From Betaproteobacteria bacterium (GTDB lineage Bacteria > Pseudomonadota > Gammaproteobacteria > Burkholderiales > Casimicrobiaceae): 64,000 bases of DNA. The DNA is taken from NCBI GenBank assembly GCA_013298695.1, contig JAAFIS010000003.1, positions 340,782 to 404,781 of the forward strand, in the 5' to 3' direction. The notes beneath the pieces are model-generated. The model did not search any database, had not been told where the DNA came from, and was given only the letters and a program-made list of their open reading frames with translations. Shown here one piece after another: positions 9,673 to 18,987 of the stretch; the first letter of the stretch is position 1, and each line of letters begins with the position of its first letter. The position numbers and the translations under genes are program-made.

Positions 9673-11109
9673 ATGCCGAATCAAGCTGACATTTTGGCGA
9701 CAACGTCGCCTACACAACAATCCGATCTCGCGCCACTCGCGCCACTCGCGCAAGCGGCGAACCCGAAGAAAAAGCTATTCATTCGCACCTTCGGTTGCCA
9801 AATGAATGAATACGACTCCGACAAGATGGCCGATATCTTGAACGCATCGGATGGATTTGAAAAAACTGATACACCGGATGACGCGGATGTGATTCTGTTC
9901 AACACCTGTTCGGTGCGCGAAAAAGCGCAGGAAAAGGTGTTTCACGATTTGGGTCGTGTGCGTGAGCTAAAAAAAACGAATCCGAATCTTGTGATTGGCG
10001 TTGGCGGCTGCGTTGCTTCCCAGGAAGGCGCAGCGATTGTCGAGCGCGCACCGTTTGTAGACGTCGTGTTCGGTCCACAAACGCTGCATCGTTTGCCGCA
10101 GCTGATTGCAAAAAAACGCGCGACGGGCAAATCGCAAGTAGACATCTCGTTTCCCGAAATCGAGAAGTTCGACAACATGCCGCCTGCGCGCGTGGAAGCG
10201 GCAAGCGCGTTCGTGTCGATCATGGAAGGGTGTAGCAAATATTGCAGCTTCTGCGTGGTGCCATACACCCGCGGCGAAGAGGTATCGCGACCGTTTGAAG
10301 ATGTGCTCACCGAAGTCGCAGAGCTTGCGATCAAAGGCGTAAAGGAAATCACGCTGCTTGGCCAAAACGTGAACGCTTACCGCGGCAGGATGGGTAGCAG
10401 CGCTGGCGATAGCGCGCAGATCGCGGATTTCGCAACACTTATCGAATACATCGATGAAATTCCCGGCATTGAGCGCATTCGCTACACGACGTCACATCCA
10501 CGCGAGATGAATACGTCGCTGATCGAGGTGTACGCCAAAGTGCCGAAACTTGTGTCGCAATTGCATTTGCCCGTTCAACACGGATCGGATCGCATCCTCG
10601 CTGCAATGAAACGCGGCTACACTGCGCTTGAATTCAAATCAACCGTTCGCAAACTGCGCGCGGTGCGTCCGAACATTTCGCTCACTTCCGATTTCATCGT
10701 CGGCTTTCCGGGCGAAACGCAAAAAGATCACGACCTCACGATGAAATTGATCGATGACGTTGCGTTCGACGGAGCGTTTAGTTTCACCTACAGCGCGAGG
10801 CCGGGCACGCCCGCAGCGGATCTTGTTGATGACACGCCTGCCGCAGAAAAATCAGCGCGCTTGAGTCAATTGCAAAAGCGCATCGATGAACTTTTCTACG
10901 GATACTCGCAGGCGATGGTTGGCAACGTTGAACGAGTGCTCGTTGAAAGTGTCTCGAAAAAAAGTAAAGACGAGCTTGCGGCGCGCACTGAAAATAATCG
11001 CGTGGTGAACTTTCCGGGTAACTCGCGCTTGATCGGGCAATATGTCGACGTGACCATCACCGAAGCAGTCGCGCACACGCTGCGCGGAGAAATTGTGACG
11101 CGCGCTTAA
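9673..11109 (+). CDS. miaB: tRNA-2-methylthio-N6-isopentenyladenosine-37 synthase MiaB
   Basis: This radical-SAM methylthiotransferase modifies i6A37 of tRNAs that read UNN codons. In the 478-residue protein, the N-terminal UPF0004 domain carries the three cluster cysteines ([23 protein letters not shown]). The radical-SAM motif CSKYCSFC follows within [18 protein letters not shown], and a C-terminal TRAM domain contains RVLVESVS and GQYVDVTIT. An extra ~30-residue N-terminal tail rich in Ala/Pro precedes the conserved [17 protein letters not shown] at 9619-9624 may be the -10 box. The usual betaproteobacterial followers phoH-ybeY-lnt are not present downstream. Confidence 0.95.
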   Translation: MPNQADILATTSPTQQSDLAPLAPLAQAANPKKKLFIRTFGCQMNEYDSDKMADILNASDGFEKTDTPDDADVILFNTCSVREKAQEKVFHDLGRVRELKKTNPNLVIGVGGCVASQEGAAIVERAPFVDVVFGPQTLHRLPQLIAKKRATGKSQVDISFPEIEKFDNMPPARVEAASAFVSIMEGCSKYCSFCVVPYTRGEEVSRPFEDVLTEVAELAIKGVKEITLLGQNVNAYRGRMGSSAGDSAQIADFATLIEYIDEIPGIERIRYTTSHPREMNTSLIEVYAKVPKLVSQLHLPVQHGSDRILAAMKRGYTALEFKSTVRKLRAVRPNISLTSDFIVGFPGETQKDHDLTMKLIDDVAFDGAFSFTYSARPGTPAADLVDDTPAAEKSARLSQLQKRIDELFYGYSQAMVGNVERVLVESVSKKSKDELAARTENNRVVNFPGNSRLIGQYVDVTITEAVAHTLRGEIVTRA

Positions 11110-11159
11110 TCTCGAGGCTTCGGTGCTGCGCTGACGTCGTTTCAGCGATGGTCTTTGTT

Positions 11160-11250
11160 GCCCAGTACCCTTTCCAATTGGGCAACTACGTGTTTTTACT
11201 CAAGAACTGACTTGAACGTTTATCGTGCGTGTGCCCCAAACTAATAGAGC
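11160..11250. repeat. Paired-palindrome element, copy I (diverged)
   Basis: The first palindrome, 11160-11183 (GCCCAG...AATTGGGC), has a 7-base longer centre than other copies. The second, 11233-11250 (GCCCC...GAGC), is worn. The distance from the end of the first to the start of the second (about 50 bp) equals that of intact copies. It lies between convergent miaB and the GST gene. Confidence 0.5.
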
Positions 11251-11271
11251 GGATCACGCTGTAGCAGATGT

Positions 11272-11901
11272 CTATTTTTTATTCGCGTTGCGAGCGAGTT
11301 CAACCCACGCTTGCACGCTCGGGCGAGCCCACTGTGTTTGCACATAGCGGCTGAGCTTTTCCGGCACTTCGTCACCGTTATGAACGAGGCGATTCAACAT
11401 CATTGCTAAATCGACATCGGCGATGCACCACTCATCGAACAAGTGCCCCGATGAATTGCCGACCAGGACATTAGCCGCGTCGAGGAGTTTTTTAGCCGCC
11501 TGCTGCGCATCATTTGAAAGGGGCTTAGCGATATCGTTTTGAAACACCGTGCTCGTTGAACGCTCAATGCGAATCGGCATCAAATCGCTTCGAACAAATG
11601 CTTGAATTTGTCGCGCTCGAGCGCGCTCTTTCACGTCGCGCGGATAGACGCGTGGCGCATCAGGAAACGCTTCTTCCAAGTATTCACAAATCGCGGACGA
11701 TTCGGAGAGCGCGAAATCATCATGTACCAGCGTCGGGATTCGCTGCGTGAGCGATTGTTTCGCATACGCCGCACCTTGATGCGCGTTTGCTCCCAAATCA
11801 ACTTCGCTGATCGTGAATGACAAACCTTTTTCTTTAAGCGTTACGAACGCAGCAAGCGCGTAAGGGCTGGTGTATCCGGTGTTGACATAGAGATTCAGCA
11901 T
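11272..11901 (-). CDS. yfcF: Glutathione S-transferase, YfcF type
   Basis: The 209-residue cytoplasmic GST has an N-terminal thioredoxin-like domain: SPYALAAFVTLKEKGLSF, then RIPTLVHDDFALSESSAICEYLEE containing the glutathione-binding ES pair. The all-helical C-terminal domain has RARARQIQAFVRSDLMPIR, LFDEWCIADVDLAMMLNRLV and HNGDEVPE. The match to E. coli YfcF is strong along the whole length. YfcF has been linked to peroxide protection in E. coli. Good start at ATG 11901. It lies 18 bp downstream of the cysteine hydrolase gene on the same strand, so the two may be cotranscribed. Confidence 0.88.
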   Translation of the reverse strand: MLNLYVNTGYTSPYALAAFVTLKEKGLSFTISEVDLGANAHQGAAYAKQSLTQRIPTLVHDDFALSESSAICEYLEEAFPDAPRVYPRDVKERARARQIQAFVRSDLMPIRIERSTSTVFQNDIAKPLSNDAQQAAKKLLDAANVLVGNSSGHLFDEWCIADVDLAMMLNRLVHNGDEVPEKLSRYVQTQWARPSVQAWVELARNANKK

Positions 11902-11919
11902 AAAAAAGTCACTCGAGAT

Positions 11920-12483
11920 TTAGGCGTTATGTTGCGCTATCGACGCAAGAATAGTAGACGTGTTTTGAACGTTTGCGAATGATCCCGAAAGCGCTGCGAG
12001 ATAGGCGAGTTGAACGTCTTTCGCGGCAACGGTGTTGTCACCAAACGTAAGTGCTTTCGTTGCGCACGCGTCCGCCGCAAGCGCACAGCGAAAACCGAGA
12101 TCGGATGCCGCACGCACCGTCGTGTCAACGCACATGTGCGTCATCATGCCCGCGATCACCAGCGAATCGATCTGCTGATCGCGCAAGCGTTGAAGCAGCG
12201 CTGTCTCTCTAAAACTATTGGGGAAATGCTTCACAATGATCGTTTCGCCATCACGCGGCGCAACACTTTGGTGAATCTCTGCGCCTTCTGTGTTCGGCAA
12301 GAAAAATGTTGCACCAGCGCGCGTCGAAATGTGTTGCACGTGGACGATCGGCTTACCCTGCGCTCGAAACGCGGCAAGCAACGGCGTTGCTTGTTCTGAG
12401 GCCGCGACGGGCTCATGCAAAGCTGCCGCGCCGCCAGGAAAGTAGTCGTTCTGGATGTCGATTAACACAAGCGCTTCGTTCAT
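11920..12483 (-). CDS. Isochorismatase-family cysteine hydrolase
   Basis: The 187-residue protein has the catalytic triad of the family: Asp in LVLIDIQNDYF (about 7-17), Lys in IIVKHFPNSF and the nucleophile Cys in MMTHMCVDTTVRAA. Relatives hydrolyse C-N bonds in small amides (nicotinamidase, N-carbamoylsarcosine amidase and similar); the true substrate is unknown. I start at ATG 12483 because GGAGAGAAAA directly precedes it. The open frame continues to 12681 but would run over the DUF2917 gene. The GST gene follows closely. Confidence 0.85.
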   Translation of the reverse strand: MNEALVLIDIQNDYFPGGAAALHEPVAASEQATPLLAAFRAQGKPIVHVQHISTRAGATFFLPNTEGAEIHQSVAPRDGETIIVKHFPNSFRETALLQRLRDQQIDSLVIAGMMTHMCVDTTVRAASDLGFRCALAADACATKALTFGDNTVAAKDVQLAYLAALSGSFANVQNTSTILASIAQHNA

Positions 12484-12523
12484 TTTTCTCTCCGATGATG
12501 CATGACGAGGCTCGCGATTCGAT

Positions 12524-12922
12524 CTAAGCGCGGGCGAGTTTCGGATCGAGTTTCGTCGCAAGACGACCCAGAGCAGCGGCGGCTCTACACAAGAGAGCGG
12601 CAAACGGGCGCAGCACTGAAACGCCAAGCGCTTCGGCAAACGACGGCCCCAAATGCGAAACGAGCTGCGATTGCGCCGCAAGCGCGACGCGCACCACTGA
12701 CGTTGCGCTGGTCGCTTCGATCACGACATTGCCAACGTGACACGGGATGTTGATGGACTGACCTGAGCCAACAAAAAAGTCGTTGCAGTTTCCATCGATG
12801 GTCACCCAAAGCTCACCTTTGAGTGATTCCAATGCGCGAACTTGGCTGGCTTGTAGTACCAATGTGCGATGCCGCGTGAGCGACCAGTCTTGCGTTGCGA
12901 AGGGATAATGATTGTGGTCCAT
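12524..12922 (-). CDS. DUF2917 domain protein
   Basis: The 132-residue protein contains the DUF2917 core: LVLQASQVRALESLKGELWVTIDG, then DFFVGSGQSINIPCHVGNVVIEA. This is a small cupin-like beta domain known mainly from Burkholderiales-type genomes. The C-terminal ~50 residues are Ala/Leu-rich and amphipathic. ATG 12922 has AAAGGAAC at the right distance, so I prefer it to the frame's earlier start at 12943. It is divergent from the LysR gene at 13070, with a 147 bp shared control region. A LysR-controlled target is a reasonable guess. The biochemical function is unknown. Confidence 0.75.
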   Translation of the reverse strand: MDHNHYPFATQDWSLTRHRTLVLQASQVRALESLKGELWVTIDGNCNDFFVGSGQSINIPCHVGNVVIEATSATSVVRVALAAQSQLVSHLGPSFAEALGVSVLRPFAALLCRAAAALGRLATKLDPKLARA

Positions 12923-13069
12923 GACTGAGTTCCTTTCAGACACTATTCGCGAGTGAGGAGACTCGCGTGATCGTATTTAAGAGAACAATTGAGCCTGTGT
13001 CCAACGCATTGATTGCGGGGAAGACTGAGGAAATTGCATGCATAATAGAGCGATTACTTTGGAGCGCCT

Positions 13070-14101
13070 ATGTCTGATTCATCGTCTCTCTCGGTTGCCG
13101 CACTACACCATCGCCCGCTCACGCTGGCGGGCTTGCGTGGATTTGAGGCCGCCGCTCGCCACACCAGTCTGACTCGCGCTGCGATGGAGTTAAACCTCAC
13201 GCAATCTGCAATCAGTCGACAAGTACAAGGGCTAGAAGAGGAATTTGGCATCTCGTTATTTGTTCGGAAAGCGCGGGAAGTCGCACTTACTGATGAAGGC
13301 AAGCAGTTTCTGCCCGTGGTGCAACGCTTGCTCTCGGAGCTTGATGCCTGCGTAGAGCGGATGCGGCGAGATGCGTTTTCACCGCGCATTTCGGTGAGCA
13401 CGTTCGCTTCGTTTGCATCGTTGTGGCTGATTCCGCGCCTCGCTGGTTTCCGCGCGCTGCGGCCGACCGCAGACATCGAAATTGGCGCAACGGATCGTCA
13501 GCTCGATCTTGAACTTGAAAATATCGACGTCGCCATTCGCTATTTGCGCCATGAAGCGGCCCCAGCTGACGCCGAACTTCTTCTCGACGAGGTAATTTTT
13601 CCAATTGTCGGCCCGAGCTATTTGAAGACCGCGCCCGCGCTTAAAGATTTGAAAGACCTCGCGAAACATACGCTGATCGAGAGCACGCCCGGCGGCCCCG
13701 CAGAAACCGGCGCGACGTGGGTGTCGTTTTTCTCGGCGCTTGGGATGGCTGATGTGCGCGGTCGGTCGCAGCTCAAGTTCGATTTCATCGCGCAAACCAT
13801 GATGGCGGCGCAACGCGGCCAAGGGGTCGCGCTCTCGCGAATTTACGGCGCCGACATGGCCATGAGCGGCGAATTGGTGCGCCCGTTCGATGTTGCGGTG
13901 CGCTCGAATTCCGGTTGCTTTTTGATCGTGTCGCCGCGCGGTGCGCGCCGACCTGAGGTGCGAGCGTTCGTCGATTGGCTGCGGCAGGAAATCGCCAAGT
14001 TCAACGCAGCGCATTCGCAATGGCTCGAGTGCTGTGGCGCAACAAAAACGCTCGTTACGAAGGCTGCTGCGAGACGCCCCGCGCCTGGCAAACGCAGTTA
14101 G
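13070..14101 (+). CDS. LysR-family transcriptional regulator, GcvA-like
   Basis: The 343-residue protein has an N-terminal winged helix: LRGFEAAARHTSLTRAAMELNLTQSAISRQVQGLEEEFGISLFVR (about 23-67). A type 2 periplasmic-binding effector domain follows, with VSTFASFASLWLIPRLAGF, typical of the GcvA/AmpR-like branch. A basic C-terminal tail (about 25 residues, ending RRPAPGKRS) extends past the usual domain end. GGAG at 13061-13064 precedes ATG 13070. It is divergent from DUF2917, the likely regulated gene. The inducer is unknown. Confidence 0.88.
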   Translation: MSDSSSLSVAALHHRPLTLAGLRGFEAAARHTSLTRAAMELNLTQSAISRQVQGLEEEFGISLFVRKAREVALTDEGKQFLPVVQRLLSELDACVERMRRDAFSPRISVSTFASFASLWLIPRLAGFRALRPTADIEIGATDRQLDLELENIDVAIRYLRHEAAPADAELLLDEVIFPIVGPSYLKTAPALKDLKDLAKHTLIESTPGGPAETGATWVSFFSALGMADVRGRSQLKFDFIAQTMMAAQRGQGVALSRIYGADMAMSGELVRPFDVAVRSNSGCFLIVSPRGARRPEVRAFVDWLRQEIAKFNAAHSQWLECCGATKTLVTKAAARRPAPGKRS

Positions 14102-14402
14102 CGTAGAGCAGCGCATGTTTCTTTTTCGCAACGGGAACTTTGCACTTCGTTCACTTGAAGTCGTCATTCGTCGCACGCGTTCCGCTGGCTGCGTTTGAGC
14201 CAGAAGCTTGCAAGCGCCGATACGTACACTTATCAGAGTTTTGATCGAAAACGTTTTGATTCAACAAAAACCGCGTCGCGCCAGATACATCGGGTGACGA
14301 GCGGGATTATGGTGACTAACAACGCGCTCTTCAAATTTCTTCTAGCCCGTTGCTTTTAATGTCTAGCGGTCAAAAGCCGCTTTGCCAATTGTGGGGAGTT
14401 TC
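14102..14402. other. Intergenic region with no recognised gene
   Basis: About 300 bp lie between the LysR gene and the metalloprotease. No supported ORF is present. An A/T-rich patch around 14235-14275 contains short repeated GTTTTGAT words. A GGGGAG Shine-Dalgarno at about 14392-14397 serves the next gene. No clear promoter could be picked by eye. Confidence 0.4.
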
Positions 14403-17222
14403 ATGTCACGATTTCACCTTCGCCCGCTCGCCTTTGCCACCACGGTAACAGTCGCGAGTGCCACTGCGATCCTAATTTCTGGCTGCGCGTCAAGCCCAAC
14501 CGCCCAGACCGCTCCCGCTGCAGCGCCAGCAACGGATGCTGCCAAAGCTGCACTCGCATCTGCAACCGGCGACGCCGCTAAAGCTGCCGCGGAGAAAGTT
14601 GTCGCCGCTAAAGCCGCTCCCGCCGGCGCACCTGCGGCTGCCGCGCCGGGCACACCGCCGCCGCCGCGACCATTCGCCGACATTATCAAAGACGCGAAAG
14701 AAGACAAAGGGTTCTTCACCACGTGGCACAAAGACGACAAGGTTTGGATTGAGATTCCCGAATCGATGTGGGATCGCCCGTTTTTCTTTTCGGTTAACGT
14801 GACCAACGCGATCGGTGATTCGGGAATTTTCGGCAACCAAATGGGCGGCTATCTTGCCACTGGCCGCGGCTCCTACATGGCGAGCTTCCGCAAGTTTGGT
14901 ACGCAAGGCGTGCAGATGATCGCGCGCAACACCGCATTTACTGCAGCTGATAAATCGCCAGCTAAAGACATGATCAGCCGCGCATTTTCGGATTCACTGA
15001 TTGGTACGGCGGCAATTGTTTCAGCACCGCATCCCGAGCGTAAAAGCGTGTTGATCGAAGCAAACGCACTGCTGATCAACGATTTCCCCTCAGCCGCCTC
15101 GCGTCTGGAGCAAGCGTACCGTCAGCCGTACGCATTTGACCGCGCAAACTCAGGTATCGAGCGCTCAAAAAACAGTGAGAGCGAAACCGGATTTCATGTT
15201 CGCGCGCACTACGGTCTCCAGAAAGTCGTGCTGCCGCCGCCCATACCGAATCCGATGGCGCCTCCTTCGCGCCTGCCAACCACGTTGCCGGATGTGCGCT
15301 CGATGTTCTTCGGCTTCTACTATGGGTTCTCGAAGCTTCCTGCGCAGCCGATGACACCCCGCGTGTCCGATCCGCGCGTCGGGTATTTCTCGACGGCAGT
15401 GGCGGACTACACCAATCCTGACATGCGCGATCCGCGTTCGCGTTTCATCCACCGCTGGCGTTTAGAGAAGAAAGACCCCAGTGCTGCGATGAGTGAACCG
15501 AAAGAGCCAATCGTGTTTTGGCTCGATAAAAATATTCCAACGAAATACCGCGACACCGTCAGTGCGGGCATTCTTGAATGGAACAAAGCGTACGAAAAGA
15601 TTGGTTTCAAGAACGCAATCGTGGTGAAACAGCAAGCCGACGACGCTGACTTCGACACCTCGGCAACGCGTTTTGCCTCGGTACGCTGGGTGGCCGGTCG
15701 TGCCATTCCGTTCGGTGCACGCGGTCCGTCAAAGGTCGATCCACGCACTGGCGAAATCCTCGACGCCGATATCGAAATGAATGAGGACATCACCCGCATC
15801 TACACTGGGCGCGCTAGCGAAGATCCGCCGCGCCCCGTTGCATTTGACCGTTTGTTTGGCAATTCCGCTGAGCTTTGCAGCTACGCAGGAAGCAAGCTCA
15901 ACGAAACCGCGCTCGCCCTCGACTTACTCGTCGGCCGCGGAGAATTTGAATACGGTTCCCCCGAAGCCGAGCGCTTTGTGATGGATGCCATGAAGGACAT
16001 CACCACGCACGAGGTGGGTCACACCATTGGTCTGCGTCACAATTTCCGCGCGTCCACGTCGATCACACCCGAGCAACTTCGCGACGCGAAGTTCGGCGCT
16101 GAAACCGGTATTTCATCTTCGGTGATGGACTACAACGCGTTGAATATTGCCACCAAAGAGGAGCGCCAAGGTCAGTACTCGATGGTCACGGTCGGCCCGT
16201 ACGATATTTGGGCGGTCGAATATGGATACCAGCAAACGGCACCTGAGGCAGAAAAGACCACGCTTGCAAAAACGCTCTCCCGCGCCACAGAGCCGCTGCT
16301 CGCGTACGCAACAGACGAAGATGCTGGTTTCGGCTCTTTTGTCGAAGGCATCGACCCTGAAGTCAATCGCAGCGACTTGGGCTCAGATCCGCTTGCCTTC
16401 TACGAGAAACGATTCACCGTTGTTCGCGAGCTCTGGGATCGTTGGCAGACAAAACAGTTGCCAGCGGGAACGCAGTATGAGCAACTTCGCCGTAACTTCG
16501 AGCGTGGCTTCAATTTGATCGGTCAGGTCAGCGAACTGGCTGCGAAGTACGTCGGTGGCGTGACCGTGCTGCGCGATGTTTCAGGCACTGGCCGTCAACC
16601 GCTCACCCCGGTCGACGCCGAGAAACAGCGCCGCGCACTTAATCTGTTGACCAAAAACTTGTTCGAAGTGAATTCGTTCAAATTCCGCCCTGATTTCCTC
16701 GGCAAACTCACCATCGACTTCGACGCGAGATTCGATAACTTCGACGACGATTTTGGATTGGGCGGCATCACCCCGGTTGATTATTCAGTGGCAGGGCGCG
16801 TGCTCGGTATTCAACGTGCAGCCCTGCAGCAACTGATGCGTGATAGTGTTGCTGCGCGCTTGATTACTGCGCCCGAACGCATGGCCGACTCGAGCAAAAT
16901 GCTCAGCGTTGCCGAGCTCTACGGCACGCTACAAAAAGCGGTGTGGAGCGAGCTTGGCAGCAACACCGACATCAGCCAGATGCGTCGTAATTTGCAACGC
17001 GAGCACGTGCGCATGATGGCGCAAGCCGTTGCCAGCCCGAGCCCGCGCACGCCCGCCGACGCAAGAAGCTTGCAACGCGAGTTCGCCGTGGATTTGCTCG
17101 CAAAGCTCAAAGCGGCCTCTGCGAAACGCACGCTCACCATCGAGAACCGCGCGCATCTGAACGAGTCGATTGCGCTGCTTGATGGCGCGCTTAAGGCGCA
17201 AGTCACAAAAGCACTCGGTTAG
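14403..17222 (+). CDS. Zinc-dependent metalloprotease lipoprotein (DUF5117/DUF4953 family)
   Basis: The 939-residue protein begins with a lipoprotein signal peptide ending in LISGC (Cys about residue 29), then an Ala/Pro-rich linker to about residue 95. The catalytic domain carries HEVGHTIGLRH (His536, His540, His546), the metzincin pattern HExxHxxGxxH, and a Met-turn-like SSVMDY about 30 residues later. A long helical C-terminal region follows. The family occurs as large periplasmic or outer-membrane proteases, and its substrates are not known. GGGGAG five bases before ATG 14403 decides the start. A strong terminator follows at 17245. It appears monocistronic. Confidence 0.88.
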   Translation: MSRFHLRPLAFATTVTVASATAILISGCASSPTAQTAPAAAPATDAAKAALASATGDAAKAAAEKVVAAKAAPAGAPAAAAPGTPPPPRPFADIIKDAKEDKGFFTTWHKDDKVWIEIPESMWDRPFFFSVNVTNAIGDSGIFGNQMGGYLATGRGSYMASFRKFGTQGVQMIARNTAFTAADKSPAKDMISRAFSDSLIGTAAIVSAPHPERKSVLIEANALLINDFPSAASRLEQAYRQPYAFDRANSGIERSKNSESETGFHVRAHYGLQKVVLPPPIPNPMAPPSRLPTTLPDVRSMFFGFYYGFSKLPAQPMTPRVSDPRVGYFSTAVADYTNPDMRDPRSRFIHRWRLEKKDPSAAMSEPKEPIVFWLDKNIPTKYRDTVSAGILEWNKAYEKIGFKNAIVVKQQADDADFDTSATRFASVRWVAGRAIPFGARGPSKVDPRTGEILDADIEMNEDITRIYTGRASEDPPRPVAFDRLFGNSAELCSYAGSKLNETALALDLLVGRGEFEYGSPEAERFVMDAMKDITTHEVGHTIGLRHNFRASTSITPEQLRDAKFGAETGISSSVMDYNALNIATKEERQGQYSMVTVGPYDIWAVEYGYQQTAPEAEKTTLAKTLSRATEPLLAYATDEDAGFGSFVEGIDPEVNRSDLGSDPLAFYEKRFTVVRELWDRWQTKQLPAGTQYEQLRRNFERGFNLIGQVSELAAKYVGGVTVLRDVSGTGRQPLTPVDAEKQRRALNLLTKNLFEVNSFKFRPDFLGKLTIDFDARFDNFDDDFGLGGITPVDYSVAGRVLGIQRAALQQLMRDSVAARLITAPERMADSSKMLSVAELYGTLQKAVWSELGSNTDISQMRRNLQREHVRMMAQAVASPSPRTPADARSLQREFAVDLLAKLKAASAKRTLTIENRAHLNESIALLDGALKAQVTKALG

Positions 17223-17244
17223 CGAAGATTCGCTCAGTTCTACG

Positions 17245-17272
17245 AAAACGCGACCTCGGTCGCGTTTTTTTT
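17245..17272 (+). terminator. Rho-independent terminator of the metalloprotease gene
   Basis: A stem AACGCGACC/GGTCGCGTT with a short loop is followed by a run of eight T on the + strand. It begins 23 bp after the stop codon. Confidence 0.9.
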
Positions 17273-17304
17273 GGCGCGAGCGTTGCGAATGAGAAAATGC
17301 GGAG

Positions 17305-18051
17305 ATGAAGTTTCTGATTCAAAGCTCGCGACGCTTTAGCGTGGACGCAGCTCTCGTCTTGATCTTGGCATTAGCCAAGCACGCTATCGCACAGCCGATG
17401 TTAGTGTCAACAACGGAAACGATTCAGCCTGCTGTTCCGTCCGTCGCGGCAATTCCCGCAATCGTGGCACCGGGTGCTGCTCAATTTTCCAAGCTCTGCA
17501 CAAACACCGCCGACCCTGCCGACTGCGGCAAAAAAATTGAGTTGTTTCAAATTGCGCAACCCGGTGCAGATAGAGTGGTGAAGCGCGTTGGGCGTTTGCT
17601 CGCAGTGACCATCCCAAACGAGCCGCCCTTCATTTTTGAGGATGTGGATTCGGAGGCTGGGCCAAACACTAGTTTTTATGCGTACGTGCCGAGCGCCGAC
17701 GCGGTCGTGCTCTATCGCGCGCGAGCGGACAAAGTGGAATTTTTACTGCTTCAACGCGCTACCGGAAGCCTTACAGAACTCCCCAACGAACCCAAATTTA
17801 ATCGGGATGGGCGCTACTTTGCGACCGCAGATTTTTGCAAGGAAGGCTGTGAAAATCGGCTTGCGTTGTGGCGGATTGAACGACGTGGAGCGCTGCGAGA
17901 ACGCGTGTTCACGCCGCGCACATTGTGGGACGACGCTGACGTAAGCTGGGCGAGCAATATTCGCCTCATTGTTGAAATCACCGAGAACGCAAAATCTAGC
18001 GCGATCAGCTTGGATGTCGCCGATGCTCGATGGACAGTGCTTGCGCCTTAG
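17305..18051 (+). CDS. Putative secreted protein, unknown function
   Basis: The 248-residue protein has an N-terminal hydrophobic stretch (about 14-30, ending KHAIAQ) that fits a signal peptide. The mature part has paired cysteines (SKLC...DCGK and DFCKEGCEN), suggesting disulfides in the periplasm, and WD40/TolB-like strands such as FYAYVPSADAVVLYRA and RLALWRIE. I do not recognise a family. ATG 17305 is close behind the terminator of the previous gene, with GGAG immediately before it (unusually close). It lies 49 bp upstream of trmB and may be cotranscribed. Confidence 0.6.
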   Translation: MKFLIQSSRRFSVDAALVLILALAKHAIAQPMLVSTTETIQPAVPSVAAIPAIVAPGAAQFSKLCTNTADPADCGKKIELFQIAQPGADRVVKRVGRLLAVTIPNEPPFIFEDVDSEAGPNTSFYAYVPSADAVVLYRARADKVEFLLLQRATGSLTELPNEPKFNRDGRYFATADFCKEGCENRLALWRIERRGALRERVFTPRTLWDDADVSWASNIRLIVEITENAKSSAISLDVADARWTVLAP

Positions 18052-18100
18052 CGCTACGAACACCGCCTCCACTCGCGATAATTAAATTAGAGACGCTGCC

Positions 18101-18793
18101 ATGACAGAACAGCTTGAACAGGGAATGCATCGTCCAATCCGCAGCTTTGTGGTGCGAGCTGGCCGAATGTCGCCGAAGCAACAACGCGGGCTCACAGACG
18201 GCATGGCGCGTCTCGGCGTGCCGTATCGAGAAGATGTGATGGACTGGTCGCAGGCGTTTGGCCGCGTTGCGCCACTTATTCTAGAAATCGGCTGCGGCAT
18301 GGGACAAACGACAGCTGCGATTGCAGCGGCGCAGCCAGAAAACGACTTCATCGGCGTTGAGGTGCACCCACCAGGGGTCGGCAACCTGTGCAATTTGCTA
18401 GAGGAGCAACGCGTTGCGAACGTGCGCGTCATTCAGCATGACGCGGTTGACGTGCTGCAGCACATGATCGCACCGCATTCGCTTCACGGCGTTCATATTT
18501 ATTTCCCCGACCCGTGGCACAAGAAACGACACAATAAACGTCGCTTGGTGCAACCCGCGTTGGTTTCGCTGATCGCCTCGCGACTGGCAAACGGTGGCTA
18601 TCTGCATATGGCAACCGATTGGGTGCCCTACGCCGACCAAATGCTCGAAGTCCTAAATTCCGAGCCATCGCTTAAAAATTCAGCAGACGGCTTCGCGGCA
18701 AAACCTGAGTGGCGACCCCTGACCAAATTCGAATTGCGCGGGATAAAGCTAGGTCACGAGGTGCGTGATATTTTGTTCTACCGCCCAATATAA
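18101..18793 (+). CDS. trmB: tRNA (guanine-N7-)-methyltransferase TrmB
   Basis: This SAM-dependent enzyme forms m7G46 in the variable loop of tRNAs. The 230-residue protein shows the SAM-binding motif [15 protein letters not shown] (about 65-79). It also has NFIGVEVH-like [13 protein letters not shown] and the family signature [18 protein letters not shown] (about 130-147). The length fits (E. coli 239). The start is ATG 18101. It is followed by a gene-free ~190 bp. Confidence 0.96.
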   Translation: MTEQLEQGMHRPIRSFVVRAGRMSPKQQRGLTDGMARLGVPYREDVMDWSQAFGRVAPLILEIGCGMGQTTAAIAAAQPENDFIGVEVHPPGVGNLCNLLEEQRVANVRVIQHDAVDVLQHMIAPHSLHGVHIYFPDPWHKKRHNKRRLVQPALVSLIASRLANGGYLHMATDWVPYADQMLEVLNSEPSLKNSADGFAAKPEWRPLTKFELRGIKLGHEVRDILFYRPI

Positions 18794-18987
18794 GAGGCTG
18801 TTGACCTATAAAGCCGGAATAAGACAGTTTCTCAGGAATGCAACAAAGCCGGCGCGTTTGTCGTGCTGCGCCTCTGAATTGCGTTTGTACCTGTAAGCGT
18901 CATCGACGCCGCGCTCATTTCATTGAACCGGCAGACCCAGCGGCGCGACTCATTGAGCGTCCATCAACTCTGTCTAGGTGAAACTGT

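Noticed and set aside
13379..14176. 265-residue minus-strand frame over the LysR gene
   Set aside because: Arg-rich antisense shadow with no domain.
14341..14400. AGCCCGTTGC...GCCAATTGTGGGG as another copy
   Set aside because: The two parts are only about 37 bp apart and neither is palindromic.
18783..18860. Possible further paired-palindrome copy after trmB
   Set aside because: CGCCCAATATAAG has no proper GGGC arm and nothing palindromic lies 67 bp further on; its start is inside the trmB 3' end.
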